A DNA stretch of 21,693 bases from NCBI RefSeq assembly GCF_000003815.2, contig NC_049984.1, positions 24,031,170 through 24,052,862 of the forward strand, read 5' to 3'. Below the pieces are notes generated by a model. It ran no database searches. It was not told the origin of the DNA and worked only from the letters and a program-made list of their open reading frames with translations. The DNA is from Branchiostoma floridae. Its lineage: Eukaryota > Chordata > Leptocardii > Amphioxiformes > Branchiostomatidae. This document shows, in pieces, positions 1-8,573 of this stretch; within the stretch, counting starts at the first letter, position 1, and each line of letters starts with the position of its first letter. Position numbers and translations under genes: made by a program.

Positions 1-353
1 AGTTACTCAAGCAACTGGATATGGTTTTGAAACAGTCAGACGTTTCGGATAGAATCCACTATCCTTCCTCAGTGACGCTGAAGTGATCTGGAAGAAACAG
101 GTCTTTTATACTCTAACTAAGAATGATGTCTAACCTACATCGACGTACTTTATCAGAAAACATACTCATTTACCATGAAAGTGATGCTATATACTATAGT
201 CTACCTTGAGTAAAGTTGAAGAAGTGACTCTAGTGTGGTAGTCTTGAGTGAACATTGTAGAAGTGACACAAGTAGGCTTGTGTGTAGTTGTTAATGAGTT
301 AGTAGGTTTGCATTAATACTAAATAAAATCATTGTTTATCATAAAAAGTATTG
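1..353. other. No gene recognised, AT-rich flank
   Basis: No open frame longer than background, no splice-bounded coding segment and no RNA gene are visible. The first 110 bases have the look of a dispersed-repeat tail, but I could not assign a family from sequence alone. Confidence 0.4.
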
Positions 354-660
354 CTGTTTCCTATATCTTAGTATCATTTGAGTTTGGATCGGAGCTGGTC
401 CTAGGGCCAACTCCGATCGGGGTCTCTCCTAGTAGAATCGCCGATTCTCCTAGGAGAGATCCCGATCGCAGTCTGTTTCCAATATCTTAGCATCATTTGA
501 GTTTGGATCGGAGCTGGCCCTAGGAGAGACCCCGATCGCAATCCATACTAGTAGAATCGTCGATTCTCCTAGGAGAGACCCCGATCGGAGCTGGCCCTAG
601 GACCAGCTCCGATCGAGATCTCTCCTAGGAGAATCGACGATTCCACTGGATCGACATCTC
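354..660. repeat. Array of near-perfect palindromes with tandem unit
   Basis: A 45-base stretch at 354-398 recurs at 473-517 (offset 119), so the array is partly tandem. Within it are strong palindromes. 387-418 (32 bp) is GATCGGAGCTGG around CCTAGG to CCAACTCCGATC. 415-467 (53 bp, about two mismatches per arm) is centred on AATCGCCGATT. 583-614 is a second 32-bp GATCGGAGCTGG palindrome. All share GATCGG ends and CCTAGG or CTCCTAGGAG cores, and the arms recur in shuffled order. This fits a foldback or satellite-type repeat. It is not a gene or CRISPR array. Confidence 0.75.
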
Positions 661-669
661 TCCTGTGAC

Positions 670-687
670 ATATATATATATATATAT
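670..687. repeat. AT dinucleotide microsatellite
   Basis: Uninterrupted (AT)n, about nine units, followed by a CT-rich tract that runs to about 720. Confidence 0.9.
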
Positions 688-846
688 CCATCTCTCCCCC
701 CCTCTCTCACTCTTTCTCTATGTAACATAAATGTGTTGTTGATATGATGTTGTACGAGGGGCGTTCAATAAGTAATGCCCCTGACCCATTTCCCATAGCA
801 GGAGATTAATGAAACTTGGCACAGTTATTACTAGTAGTCTTTCTCT

Positions 847-1160
847 TCATAGGAACCACCCAGAGTTATGCATTTCTCCCATCGTTTGATGCAGCTCTGG
901 ACACCGTTTTTGTAGAACACCCGAGGTTGGTCCTCCAACATATGCCTCATCAATGGCAGAAGAGGGACGACCAGGTCTGGGAGCTGTTTCCACAGACTTC
1001 CGGCCATGCTTGATCTCACGATGCCAGCATTTTAGAAGGCCATATGCCATGATGGGGCATCATCACCATAAGTTTCTTTCATTTCATCAAAAGTCTCCTT
1101 TGGTGTGCGTCCTTTCAAATACAAAAACCGGATCACTGCGCGACACTCAACTGGTTCCAT
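847..1160 (-). pseudogene. Mariner transposase N-terminal fragment (HTH_48-like)
   Basis: Reading the minus strand from an ATG at 1160, the first part reads MEPVECRAVIRFLYLKG, then KETFDEMKETYGDDAP. This is the first helical domain typical of mariner transposases (HTH_48 type). A frameshift near 1045-1050 then moves the reading frame to ...GRKSVETAPRPGRPSSAIDE, the linker and GRP(R)-type motif that follows in the family. Sequence similarity fades by about 930, and no catalytic triad follows. The start codon lies in a 17-bp unit repeated three times (1156-1206). The fragment is broken by the frameshift and the large C-terminal deletion, so no active enzyme can be made. Confidence 0.85.
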
Positions 1161-1206
1161 TTCACACCTGGCTCCATTTCACACCTGGCTCCATTTCACA
1201 CCTGAC
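1156..1206. repeat. 17-bp triplication over transposase start codon
   Basis: The unit TCCATTTCACACCTGGC is repeated three times, with the last copy slightly changed. On the minus strand each copy carries GTGTGAAATGGA, so the transposase reading frame has three candidate ATG codons in tandem. Confidence 0.85.
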
Positions 1207-1363
1207 TCAGTTCAAACACCTTTAAATCAGAAACCACAATTAGTTCAGAGCTGTTTTTTGCAACATAACCCATAGAGATATAAATCATTACACATGCAAA
1301 ATTTAATTTAGATCAGACAACTGGAAGTGGGTCAGGGGCATTACGTATTGAATGCCCTTCGTA

Positions 1364-1858
1364 TGTGTTGTTGTTGATATGTTATTGTGATTATTGATAA
1401 TCTATAGCTATTGTACCTAGACGTGGGCGCAGCCGTAGCCAAAGCACCAAGACTACACATGACGTATCTTCAGCCTCTGAATAGCAGCAAAGCGGGTAGC
1501 TCTAGGGAGACTGAAGGCAGATCTAACAATGGCTCGGGCGTGATCCAAGGATACGCGCAAGATAGGAAAAAAACTGTTGGCCTTTTACCGATCCTTATGT
1601 CGGTTTCATTATGCTATCCACAAGGGGTGGGAATGAAGAAGAAATTAACAACAGTTCTGAAAATAAACTTCTCACTCAAGGACGTTGCAATCGTCTTTGG
1701 GTGACTACTGACTACGACACAGATGAACTCAAAGTAAACCACGCGCCGTGTGTCTTCGAAGCTGGTGTGCTACGTCGAGGGGGGGGGGGGGGTATACGGG
1801 CTATATTCGATTTTGTGTTTTGAAATTCTGATGAAATTCTACATGTACAGGCAGTGGA
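1364..1858. other. Upstream region of GBP-like gene, no coding exon recognised
   Basis: The only long frame (1411-1704) has no recognisable domain. A poly-G run of about 13 bases lies near 1780. A TGTACAG that could serve as a splice acceptor ends at 1850, nine bases before the GBP start codon. A non-coding 5' exon may therefore lie in or upstream of this region. No promoter element could be identified with confidence. Confidence 0.4.
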
Positions 1859-2153
1859 ATGGACAGTCCGGTAAAGCTGACCTACACGAAGATGGAGAAC
1901 GACGGGAGACAAGTCTTCCTCACCCCAGAAGCTGAGCGGATCCTCTCCGAACTCCCGCCGCGCCCGGTGGACGTGGTGGCCGTGGTGGGGCCGATGCGGA
2001 AGGGAAAGTCTCATCTGGGCAATCTTCTCTGCAAAAGGAAGTCTGGATTCCCACTCGGAAACGAACTACCATCGGAAACAAAAGATTTCTGGTTCTGGAT
2101 CGGTCCCCATCCCGTCCAGCTTGACCGGTACATCATGGTCATCGATACCGAAG
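1859..2153 (+). CDS. GBP-like exon 1: P-loop and switch regions
   Basis: Encodes residues 1-98 plus one base (phase 1), and carries GPMRKGKS and the first part of DTEG. The ATG at 1859 is chosen because it precedes a GBP-like N-terminus of normal length (FLTPEAERILSELPP before the P-loop) and has an in-frame TGA at 1832 upstream. The donor is GAAG|GTAGGA at 2154. Confidence 0.88.
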
Positions 2154-5100
2154 GTAGGAGAATAATTTTCATAAACAAACAAAAAGTGCTGAAAAACAAA
2201 CAAACAAGAAATACAGTATAATAAAACGTACGATATCAATTCAGGGCATTTAGATTGGTTGCGTATCATCAAATAGTGTTATAATATTTCTATCATGGGC
2301 TATATCAGATATTATATCCCATATGTGTTGAGTACTGAGAAAGGAGTATATGTGCTAGCTTTTGAATTGGAATGATCTGGTCGAGTTTTAACCAGCACTG
2401 CCTGAAAAGCCTCATTTCCAGGATGGAAACTGACTTACACAGTCCTGGAAATTAAACATGTCCTTCAAAATCCGGAGGTTTCATGCCTGCAAACGAGACG
2501 AGTACAGTCCTTTACATGTCCTAGAATCTCGCGGAAACGAACCATTTCTGTGTGCAGGACGTGTAAAGGGCTTGAAATACCCTTACAGATTCCCTTGAAA
2601 CAACTTTACACAACAGGACATGAGCCGTGTGTTGCATTGTGTGTTGGCGGAATATGCATACATTAGCGGCCAATTACCACTGGTCGAGTTTTAACCAGCT
2701 GCAGTCACATCCGGCAAAGCCCTTACTGTTGTGCCAAATTACGCAATGTTCATGACAATGCCAATTCAAACTATACATCCACAGGTTTGGGTGACTATGC
2801 CGACGAACAACAGAACGAGAAAGACCTGGAGTACCTTGTTCTGGCCACGCTGTTTTCCAACCACCTGGTCTTCAACCTACAGGGGAACCTAGACCACACC
2901 TTATTGTCTCACCTGAGGTACGTACAGACATAGATTGACAAATAGATGTTATAACAAGCATCACAAATGCTGCATACCAAAAACTATGATGATCCGTTTA
3001 TACCATCTTGAGTTATCTTTCAAAGTCCGAAACTAAACAGGCTCCTCACCTCACCTCACCGGATTCAGCAGTTCCAAACAAGCCACTTACTCTCTACCAT
3101 TGCAGTACCATGGCAAGCCGCTAGGGCCCCAAAATCCAGCGAAGGTAATAATGTAGCCTGCTGGGTATCATCTGGATAGTAGTTCGCCCCTATGTTCGCG
3201 TCTGCTACAGAGAAGCAGAGAAGCGACTACATACAGCTTTATATAGTGTATGATAAACGCCGGAGCGAAATACTAGTAGTACTATCCGGATTGTACTCAG
3301 GCTAGTAATAATGATAATGAACAGGTTGATATACGACCAGAAGCTAACCTGAACGGATGAATGACGTCAGTGAATGGTCAAAGGTGCCCTGCAGTCGGTA
3401 TCGGCTCCCGTCTCGGTCGAGGCATAGTTGATGTGTCATTCGAATCTATGTATGTATGTTCACAATTTTGACGCTAACCATTGCCAATATCTTTTGCAAT
3501 GTGTTACAATTGAAGGGTGAATGTGTTAAGACAAAGTGTTTGAATAGATCTAAACATCTGGAACGAAAGACCTCCGACCTCCTCCGCCATTGAATTCTTG
3601 AACAACCGGTCTGCCAAAACATCTCAATTGACCTCAAACCACTCCAAATAACTTGTCAATAGTTCGAACTTGCAGCGTTTTTTTTTAAATCTGTAAAGAC
3701 GTAAACAATGTATCCAGAGCACCAGACAATGTCGTTGTCCGTTGTACAGTGCATAACAGAATCGTTTGAGGTCATTTGANNNNNNNNNNNNNNNNNNNNN
3801 NNNNNNNNNNNNNNNNNNNNNNNNNNNNNNNNNNNNNNNNNNNNNNNNNNNNNNNNNNNNNNNNNNNNNNNNNNNNNNNGGGAGTTTGCCGAGGAAGGGA
3901 GTTTTTTGTTTCCTTTCCCGGTACAAGAGAACCTAGCCAACGTTGTATATCGCGAACCAAAGACCCCCCCCCCCCCTCCACCCTCAATAAAAACAGGCCC
4001 GTTCGAAGACTACAACGGAGTGTTGTGACATTGCAGAAAAATAAAGTACATCTTCAATCAACTGCATTAATGTCAATAGTTTGTCACCGCTATATGCCTG
4101 ATTTTGTAGCACATGATACTACGTTTTTAAAACGAAATTTAAGAGAAGAAGGAATTCAAAGTAAATTCAACATGTGAATTAGTCGAATTGTGCAATATTT
4201 TAGACATTAGATCCATTAAATAGCTCTGCTGCCACCACATATTGATGATCTTTATTTGAATGCTGTTGCCCTCATGGGCTAAATGCAGTGATTCGATAGT
4301 ATTACATTAAATACTATATACTATTACAAGTAGTGTTACAAGTGAACAATCGGATAGACTAAACATCTGGAGATGTTCTATCACTATAACTATTGTTTAC
4401 ATGCCTCTTCCCTCTTTCTAATGCAAGTGTATACGAACTCACATAGTTTTTTGTTGTATACTGTTGTCTGTGTCTGTCATTATACACGCCAATCGTCTTT
4501 CGTTAACTGATAACGTCGTGCGTCTACATTGAGAGCTTTGCTAAACGAATTACGTATCATCTACATATTAAGAATTACGTTTTATCTAAATTTATACATC
4601 TTATTTATAGGGGCTGTCACCGGATGCCTATCTGGAGGTCGTTTTGGAACGGAAGAAGGGACACACGAAGGCGGTCCGTGCCCACAACGAAATGACGGAC
4701 GCGGTGAAAGATTTCTTCCCAAGGCGACATCTTCGGCTGATTCCTCCTCCCACAGCAGACAGGGATACACTTAGGTACGCGATCTTACAACTAAGAAAAT
4801 GGTTCCAGTACAATCATGCTAAATTTTCTTCCAACACAGAGGTATCACAGATCAAATTTTCAATGACCACTGTCTCCTTCCTCAGGATCAATACTGATGA
4901 CCAATCACTTTAGACGTAAACTCGGGTGAGTTACTGACACGTGACCTTGCGGATACGTGACGTCAGCAATTGATCAAACGTGACAGGAAGTTTAGCATGA
5001 TTTCTACCAACACAGATGAGCTTCCATGTCATCCATGATAAAAAATGGTTCTGTCTGTCACCTTAATCAAACATTATATATGTCCCGCTTTGTCTGTTTT

Positions 5101-7403
5101 GCAAAAGCTGCAAGAGGCGACGCTTCTTCGGTGGACTTTGCCATGTTGATCAAATCCCATGGATCCAGGATAGGGCTGTAGCCCCGCTTAAGCTTAACGT
5201 TCGATGTTACATTCGACATTTGAGCATGACATGTAGAGCTTCTCCCTGTAAATGGTATGGAGATGCGTTAAACCTACATACATAAGATAACCCAACACAC
5301 GTATCTAAAAAATAACTTCAACGTATCTAAAAAATAACTTCAACTTTCAGTAACCTTGACAAAGTGACGGCTGGTGCTCTTCAGAGGGAATACAACGACG
5401 CTGTTAACAACTTCATCGGGGAGGTCTGGAATTCTGGTCTAGTCAAGACGGTGAATCAAGTCAGTTTGAAAACAACAGGTCTGCTCTTTTTTGTTCTGTT
5501 TAGAGCTATACTATGCAATTACCATACAGCAGCTACAAACATATCTTATGATAGAGATAGCGCTAATTAAAATCCACTTCCAATGACAAGAAGATCTTAA
5601 GCATTACCAAAGGTAAATAAAACAGAAAGTCCAGTATTTTTTATGCCTTAGCTTTACTATACGGCGTGTGTGTATGCGCGCTATGACAGGTTTCTTTGTG
5701 ACCTCAACATTCTCAAGTTCAGTCAAATCGATCAATCAAAAGGATCTCGAGTTAGGTTCAAACACACAAACACAATCACAAACAATCAGTATTACCGAAG
5801 GTGAAACTTCATGCAGGAGGTAACTGAAGTTAGCTCTATAGCACTGACCTTCAACTTTGGGTATCTGTTTCAGGTCTACTCGACATCATGCGGTACTACG
5901 TCGGCGCCATCAACGGCCCCAGAGCCCTACCGTCTGTTGTCGGTGCGTACGATGCCATGGTGGAAGGGGAGTGCCGCAGGGCTGTAGACGAGAACATGCA
6001 GCAGTTCCTAGAGACCGTTGAGAACACAGTGAAGCCGTCCATACCAACTGATGAGCAGGATTGCAACAAGAGAATCAAAGCAGCGGCAGAGGACGCGGTT
6101 TCGAAGTTGTGTGCAGACGTGGGGAAGTGGGACAAGTCTGGGTCCTGGAAGGAGCACCTTCAGGTGACTGTGAATTAATTGAAATGAATCCAAAACAAAG
6201 ATAAAGCATTTTTAAAGCACAGAAGAGTAAACTTTCACCAAAAACCATACTTAATCATCTTCAGGATGACTGACCGATTGCTCAGAACACGTGACCGTAC
6301 GGACGTGTGACGTGAGCAATAGGTCAAACGTTCTTGAAAGTCGGTATCGTGGCCCGTCGCAATTCAACGGAGGTTGCAACTGAAAGGCCCTGTTGTAGAC
6401 AGCTTGTTCTTTGTATCCCCTCTCCTGACATTGCTTTGTTGTATACACAATCAATTCGTCGAGACTTAACAGAGCTGATACTGATTGTGTACTCATTTTA
6501 GGCTGGATTGGAAAAAGAACGTCTTTCCTTACTTCAACTGAACGGCTCCAAGTCCAAGACTCTTTGTGAGGACATTCTCGGAGAAGTCGACCAATCTGTT
6601 CAGGACAACCTGGGAAAAGGCGCCTACAACAGAATCGGTGGATTCGACGCATACGTGAGAGATATGGATGTCGTCTTCAATAGTTACAGACACAGAGGTG
6701 GGTATAATCAGTGAATAAGTATACCGTATACGGTTCTGAAGACTAAAACGCTTATCTGTACACAATTAGTACTAGTAGCAGGTTAGCAGGTCAAAGGACC
6801 ATGCAATCTAGGACCTCCAGACTCAAATCCCTTTTACATCAGGTAAAAATCATGACCGTCTGTCACCTTCTTCAGGGCAATGCTGATTTATTAACACATA
6901 TGCTGCAGTACAATGTGAACCAGTCAAAATTGCCCATAAGAACGTCGTTGTGAGTAAAACATGGTTCTGACTAAACATTGTTGTGTAAAAAAGATTCCCT
7001 TCATTAAATGTACTAATCTTCACTGTTTGTTCTCGTTTATCCAGCTTTTGGAAAAGGTCCTGCTGTTGAGGCCGTTCTGGAGACTTTTCGCATCGCGGAA
7101 ACCACGAGGAGACACATGATCAAGGACACTGAACAGAAGCTGGTAGAAGATGATAAACGGCTGAAAGAAGAAGAGAGAAAGGTAGGAAGAAGTCAAAGTG
7201 AAATGTCATTGATTACGCAAAGTTAGAAGTGAATTAGAAATGTCATCATATGAAGCATACAGAAGTAGTAGGCTGCTATGTCTTCCGAAGAATACTTCAG
7301 TATACTTCACTATGTCTTCTGTATGAATCTTATTCTCTTATAGAACCAGAAAAAAACATTGTACTACGAGGCCTTGTTTATTATTTTTTTTACAAATCTA
7401 TTG

Positions 7404-7455
<52 letters not shown>

Positions 7456-8573
7456 GAAAACGATAATTCAGTATGGCTGTTGCGGCTGTTAACTAAGTAC
7501 TTGTGATTTAGTGTCACGGAGTGTCACTGTATTTCTATTCACATTCACCCCCATTAAGTGTAGGTATATCTTAGTGTCGGATGTCGTGGAGCCCCTACGA
7601 CCACTGTGGTTACGGGCCGTGAGTGAGTGAGTGAGTGAGTGAGTGAGTGAGTGAGTGAGTGAGTGAGTGAGTGAGTGAGTGAGTGAGTGAGTGAGTGAGT
7701 GAGTGAGTGAGTGAGTGAGTGAGTGAGTGAGTGAGTGAGCGAGCGAGTGAGTGATGTTTTAGTGTGTCTGTGGTCTTGTGTCTTTACAACCTCAGTATGA
7801 AGCGTAATGATATTTGGTACGTAGATATGGTCGATGTTTGCTCCCTGGCGTGTACCTTCCTCTATGTATAATCAAGACCTGGTCACCCATTGGTAGAAAG
7901 AAGAGGCCAGGGCGGCAGCTGAAAGGGCTGCTGAAGCACAGAGGCGTGCAGAGGCAGAGAGAGCGGCAGAAGAGGAGAAGAGGCTGGCAGCAGAGGCAGA
8001 AGCGAAGAGACTGACTACAGAAGCTGAGATACGCAGAACCATCAGAGACACCAGTTACGGCAGCAGTGGGCAGGTAATGCTGCAGTAATGATTAAGTTGT
8101 AGTAACTACCACACATCCAGTGGGCTAAAAGTTTGAACAGGTATACCATTGTCTTGCGTGTTTGTCTCATTGAGGATGGCATGATTCCATGAAGCCAAAA
8201 GTGCATTGCTTGTATAACGAGTGATCAGTTGTTGATATACTAGTAAGCCGTTTCATTGTAAAATTCCGCATGGGCGAGGTCACAATACTCATGCGCACTT
8301 CAAACCTTGAGCAGGCTTCTACATGACATATATATTTCATTGCCTGATCTTTTTCTATTTGCTGGTAAACCACAGGTTAACATAGCGGGAAGAAACATCT
8401 CTTACGACACGGAAAGGAGGATCTACAATTGGCAACAAGTCTACAAAGGCACTGCCCGTGACGTCACCAGTGGTGTTACGGGCAAGTCAGGGAACAGACA
8501 GAGCCGACAGGGCGCTGTGGAACACGCCATAGAAGATGTGTTCCGCCAGCTGAAGGCCAAGAACATCATCTAA
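1859..8573 (+). CDS. Guanylate-binding-protein-like large GTPase, nine exons seen, one or more missing in gap
   Basis: Exons: 1859-2153, 2785-2917, (missing), 4611-4774, 5351-5478, 5874-6163, 6502-6697, 7045-7181, 7897-8073, 8376-8573. All visible introns start GT and end AG, and codon phases agree at every visible join. The visible part encodes about 572 residues. The GTPase domain has the P-loop GPMRKGKS (44-51), the switch SETK (72-75) and DTEGLGD (96-102). It also has the GBP-type Arg47, which matches the catalytic P-loop arginine of human GBP1. The segment from LSPDAYLEVVLERK onward, and the helical part with INGPRALPSV, follow the order of GBP middle domains. The last exons are charged helix and end without a CAAX box. 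GBPs bind and hydrolyse GTP, oligomerise, and in vertebrates act in interferon-induced defence at membranes. The role in this organism is inferred from family only. The G4 TLRD-type motif is not visible and falls where the assembly has Ns. Confidence 0.88.
2378..2699. repeat. Intron 1 segment with direct and inverted repeats
   Basis: GGTCGAGTTTTAACCAGC occurs near 2379 and again near 2683. Between the copies are two hairpin-capable pairs. TTTCCAGGA and TCCTGGAAA flank about 20 bases near 2416-2453. CCTTTACATGTCC near 2511 pairs with GGACGTGTAAAGG near 2556. The arrangement resembles a small non-autonomous element inside the intron. Confidence 0.5.
2785..2917 (+). CDS. GBP-like exon 2: G3 motif and following strand
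   Basis: The acceptor CATCCACAG ends at 2784 and the donor GTACGT starts at 2918. Joining to exon 1 restores DTEGLGDY, a GBP hallmark, followed by NEKDLEYLVLATLFSNHLVFN (residues about 109-129, the conserved core strand and helix) and LDHTLLSHL. It ends in phase 2. Confidence 0.88.
2918..4610. other. GBP-like intron region with missing coding exon
   Basis: Exon 2 ends in phase 2 and the next visible exon starts in phase 0, so the missing coding sequence must be 3n+1 bases. In GBPs about 40-50 residues, including the G4 guanine-specificity motif, lie between these two segments. I scanned 2918-3779 and 3880-4610 by eye for a splice-bounded exon of that type and found none. Also present are a copy of a repeat at 3359-3412 (see 4937-4980) and a poly-C run near 3964-3977. 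Confidence 0.6.
3780..3879. other. Assembly gap (100 N)
   Basis: Exactly 100 Ns, the conventional length for a gap of unknown size, lying inside the GBP-like gene where an exon is missing. Confidence 0.98.
4611..4774 (+). CDS. GBP-like exon: end of GTPase domain
   Basis: The acceptor TTATTTATAG ends at 4610 and the donor GTACGC starts at 4775. It reads GLSPDAYLEVVLERKKG and continues to DFFPRRHLRLIPPP. This corresponds to the GBP stretch from LTPDEYL to the RKFFP...CFVFDRP segment that closes the GTPase core. It starts in phase 0 and ends in phase 2. Confidence 0.87.
4937..4980 (+). repeat. Intronic repeat copy with CACGTG and TGACGTCA
   Basis: This 44-base stretch matches 6287-6330 at 36 of 44 positions without gaps. 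A third, more diverged relative lies at 3359-3412 and shares its downstream half with the 6287 copy. The copies sit in different introns of the GBP-like gene. Each contains an E-box-like CACGTG, a TGACGT core, or both. A dispersed repeat is the simplest explanation. Confidence 0.6.
5299..5342 (+). repeat. 22-bp perfect tandem duplication next to splice acceptor
   Basis: ACGTATCTAAAAAATAACTT plus CA occurs twice head to tail. It ends eight bases before the acceptor of the exon at 5351, so it duplicates the likely branch-point and polypyrimidine neighbourhood. Confidence 0.85.
5351..5478 (+). CDS. GBP-like exon: start of middle helical domain
   Basis: The acceptor AACTTTCAG ends at 5350. It reads SNLDKVTAGALQREYNDAV then NNFIGEVWNSGLVKTVNQ. 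The donor is set at 5479 (ACAG|GTCTGC) because only this end leaves phase 1 and joins in frame to the next exon as ...TTG|LLDIM. A stronger-looking donor, GTCAGT at 5460, would shift the frame. Confidence 0.78.
5874..6163 (+). CDS. GBP-like exon: middle helical domain core
   Basis: The acceptor CTGTTTCAG ends at 5873 and the donor CAG|GTGACT starts at 6164. It reads LLDIMRYYVGAINGPRALPS, then AYDAMVEGECRRAVDENMQQ. This corresponds to the GBP helical segment that in vertebrates has VNGPRLESLV...YVNAI...LP and a downstream long helix. It ends in phase 0. Confidence 0.88.
6287..6330 (+). repeat. Second intronic repeat copy with CACGTG and GTGACGT
   Basis: Pairs with 4937-4980 (36 of 44 identical). 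The sequence just downstream (AGTCGGTATCG...CCCGTC, to about 6357) is shared with 3392-3412. Confidence 0.6.
6502..6697 (+). CDS. GBP-like exon: middle domain, long helices
   Basis: The acceptor ATTTTAG ends at 6501 and the donor GAG|GTGGGT starts at 6698. It encodes AGLEKERLSLLQLNGSKSKT, then a segment with YNRIGGFDAYVRDMDVVFNS. The latter parallels the conserved GBP stretch in which a GGY/F-aromatic motif precedes a helix (YSKPGGYRLF in human GBP1). It ends in phase 1. Confidence 0.86.
7045..7181 (+). CDS. GBP-like exon: start of C-terminal effector helix
   Basis: The acceptor TTTATCCAG ends at 7044 and the donor GTAGGA starts at 7182. It reads AFGKGPAVEAVLETFRIAET, then KDTEQKLVEDDKRLKEEERK. 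GBPs have a similar helix here (KGIQAEEILQTYL...). It ends in phase 0. Confidence 0.86.
7406..7451 (+). repeat. GA dinucleotide microsatellite
   Basis: Pure (GA)n of about 23 units in the intron between the exons at 7045 and 7897. Confidence 0.95.
7619..7752 (+). repeat. GAGT tetranucleotide microsatellite
   Basis: About 33 units of GTGA/GAGT, perfect except for GAGC substitutions near the 3' end (about 7736-7745). Confidence 0.95.
7775..7860 (+). repeat. Fragment of dispersed repeat shared with MFS introns
   Basis: AATGATATTTGGT with its surroundings resembles 15420-15440, and the TGTGTCT/CTTGTGTCTTT lead-in is also similar. The repeat family has fuller copies at 13535-13800, 15325-15640 and 15660-15900. 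Confidence 0.45.
7897..8073 (+). CDS. GBP-like exon: Ala/Glu/Arg-rich coiled-coil
   Basis: The acceptor CCATTGGTAG ends at 7896 and the donor CAG|GTAATG starts at 8074. The 177-base exon (59 codons) is symmetric, in phase 0 at both ends. About the first 45 residues are almost entirely A, E, R, K and Q (for example KEEARAAAERAAEAQRRAEA), predicting one long charged helix or coiled-coil. The end changes to TIRDTSYGSSGQ. Because it is symmetric, it could be skipped without breaking the frame. Confidence 0.85.
8376..8573 (+). CDS. GBP-like terminal exon
   Basis: The acceptor AAACCACAG ends at 8375 and the TAA stop is 8571-8573. It reads VNIAGRNISYDTERRIYNWQ, then a polar G/S/R-rich stretch, then AVEHAIEDVFRQLKAKNII. 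There is no C-terminal CAAX prenylation box such as GBP1, GBP2 and GBP5 have. I do not recognise the terminal segment in vertebrate GBPs. Confidence 0.85.
   Translation, partial: VNIAGRNISYDTERRIYNWQQVYKGTARDVTSGVTGKSGNRQSRQGAVEHAIEDVFRQLKAKNII

Larger units (their letters stand above)
753..1363 (-). mobile_element. Internally deleted mariner-type DNA transposon
   Basis: The element is bounded by 41-bp terminal inverted repeats at 753-793 and 1323-1363. They match at 37 of 41 positions and begin TACGAGGGGCGTTCAATAAG on the left. Each end carries TA, the mariner target-site dinucleotide. At 611 bp it is about half the length of an autonomous mariner (about 1.3 kb). The minus strand encodes only the N-terminal helix-turn-helix part of the transposase, and the catalytic DDE/D region is absent. 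It is therefore non-autonomous. The termini and coding fragment belong to the IS630-Tc1-mariner superfamily. The subfamily is not determined. Confidence 0.88.

Noticed and set aside
354-660. CRISPR-like array
   Set aside because: Palindromic units overlap and shuffle, there are no unique spacers of regular length, and the setting is eukaryotic.
1065-1090. Interferon-response-like TTTC repeats upstream of the GBP gene
   Set aside because: The spacing does not fit an ISRE, and the bases are part of the mariner transposase coding fragment.
1411-1704. 97-codon frame as an upstream GBP exon
   Set aside because: No similarity to GBP N-termini. The ATG at 1859 already gives a normal-length N-terminus.
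7250-7492. 80-codon frame with RERERER
   Set aside because: Translation of the GA microsatellite.
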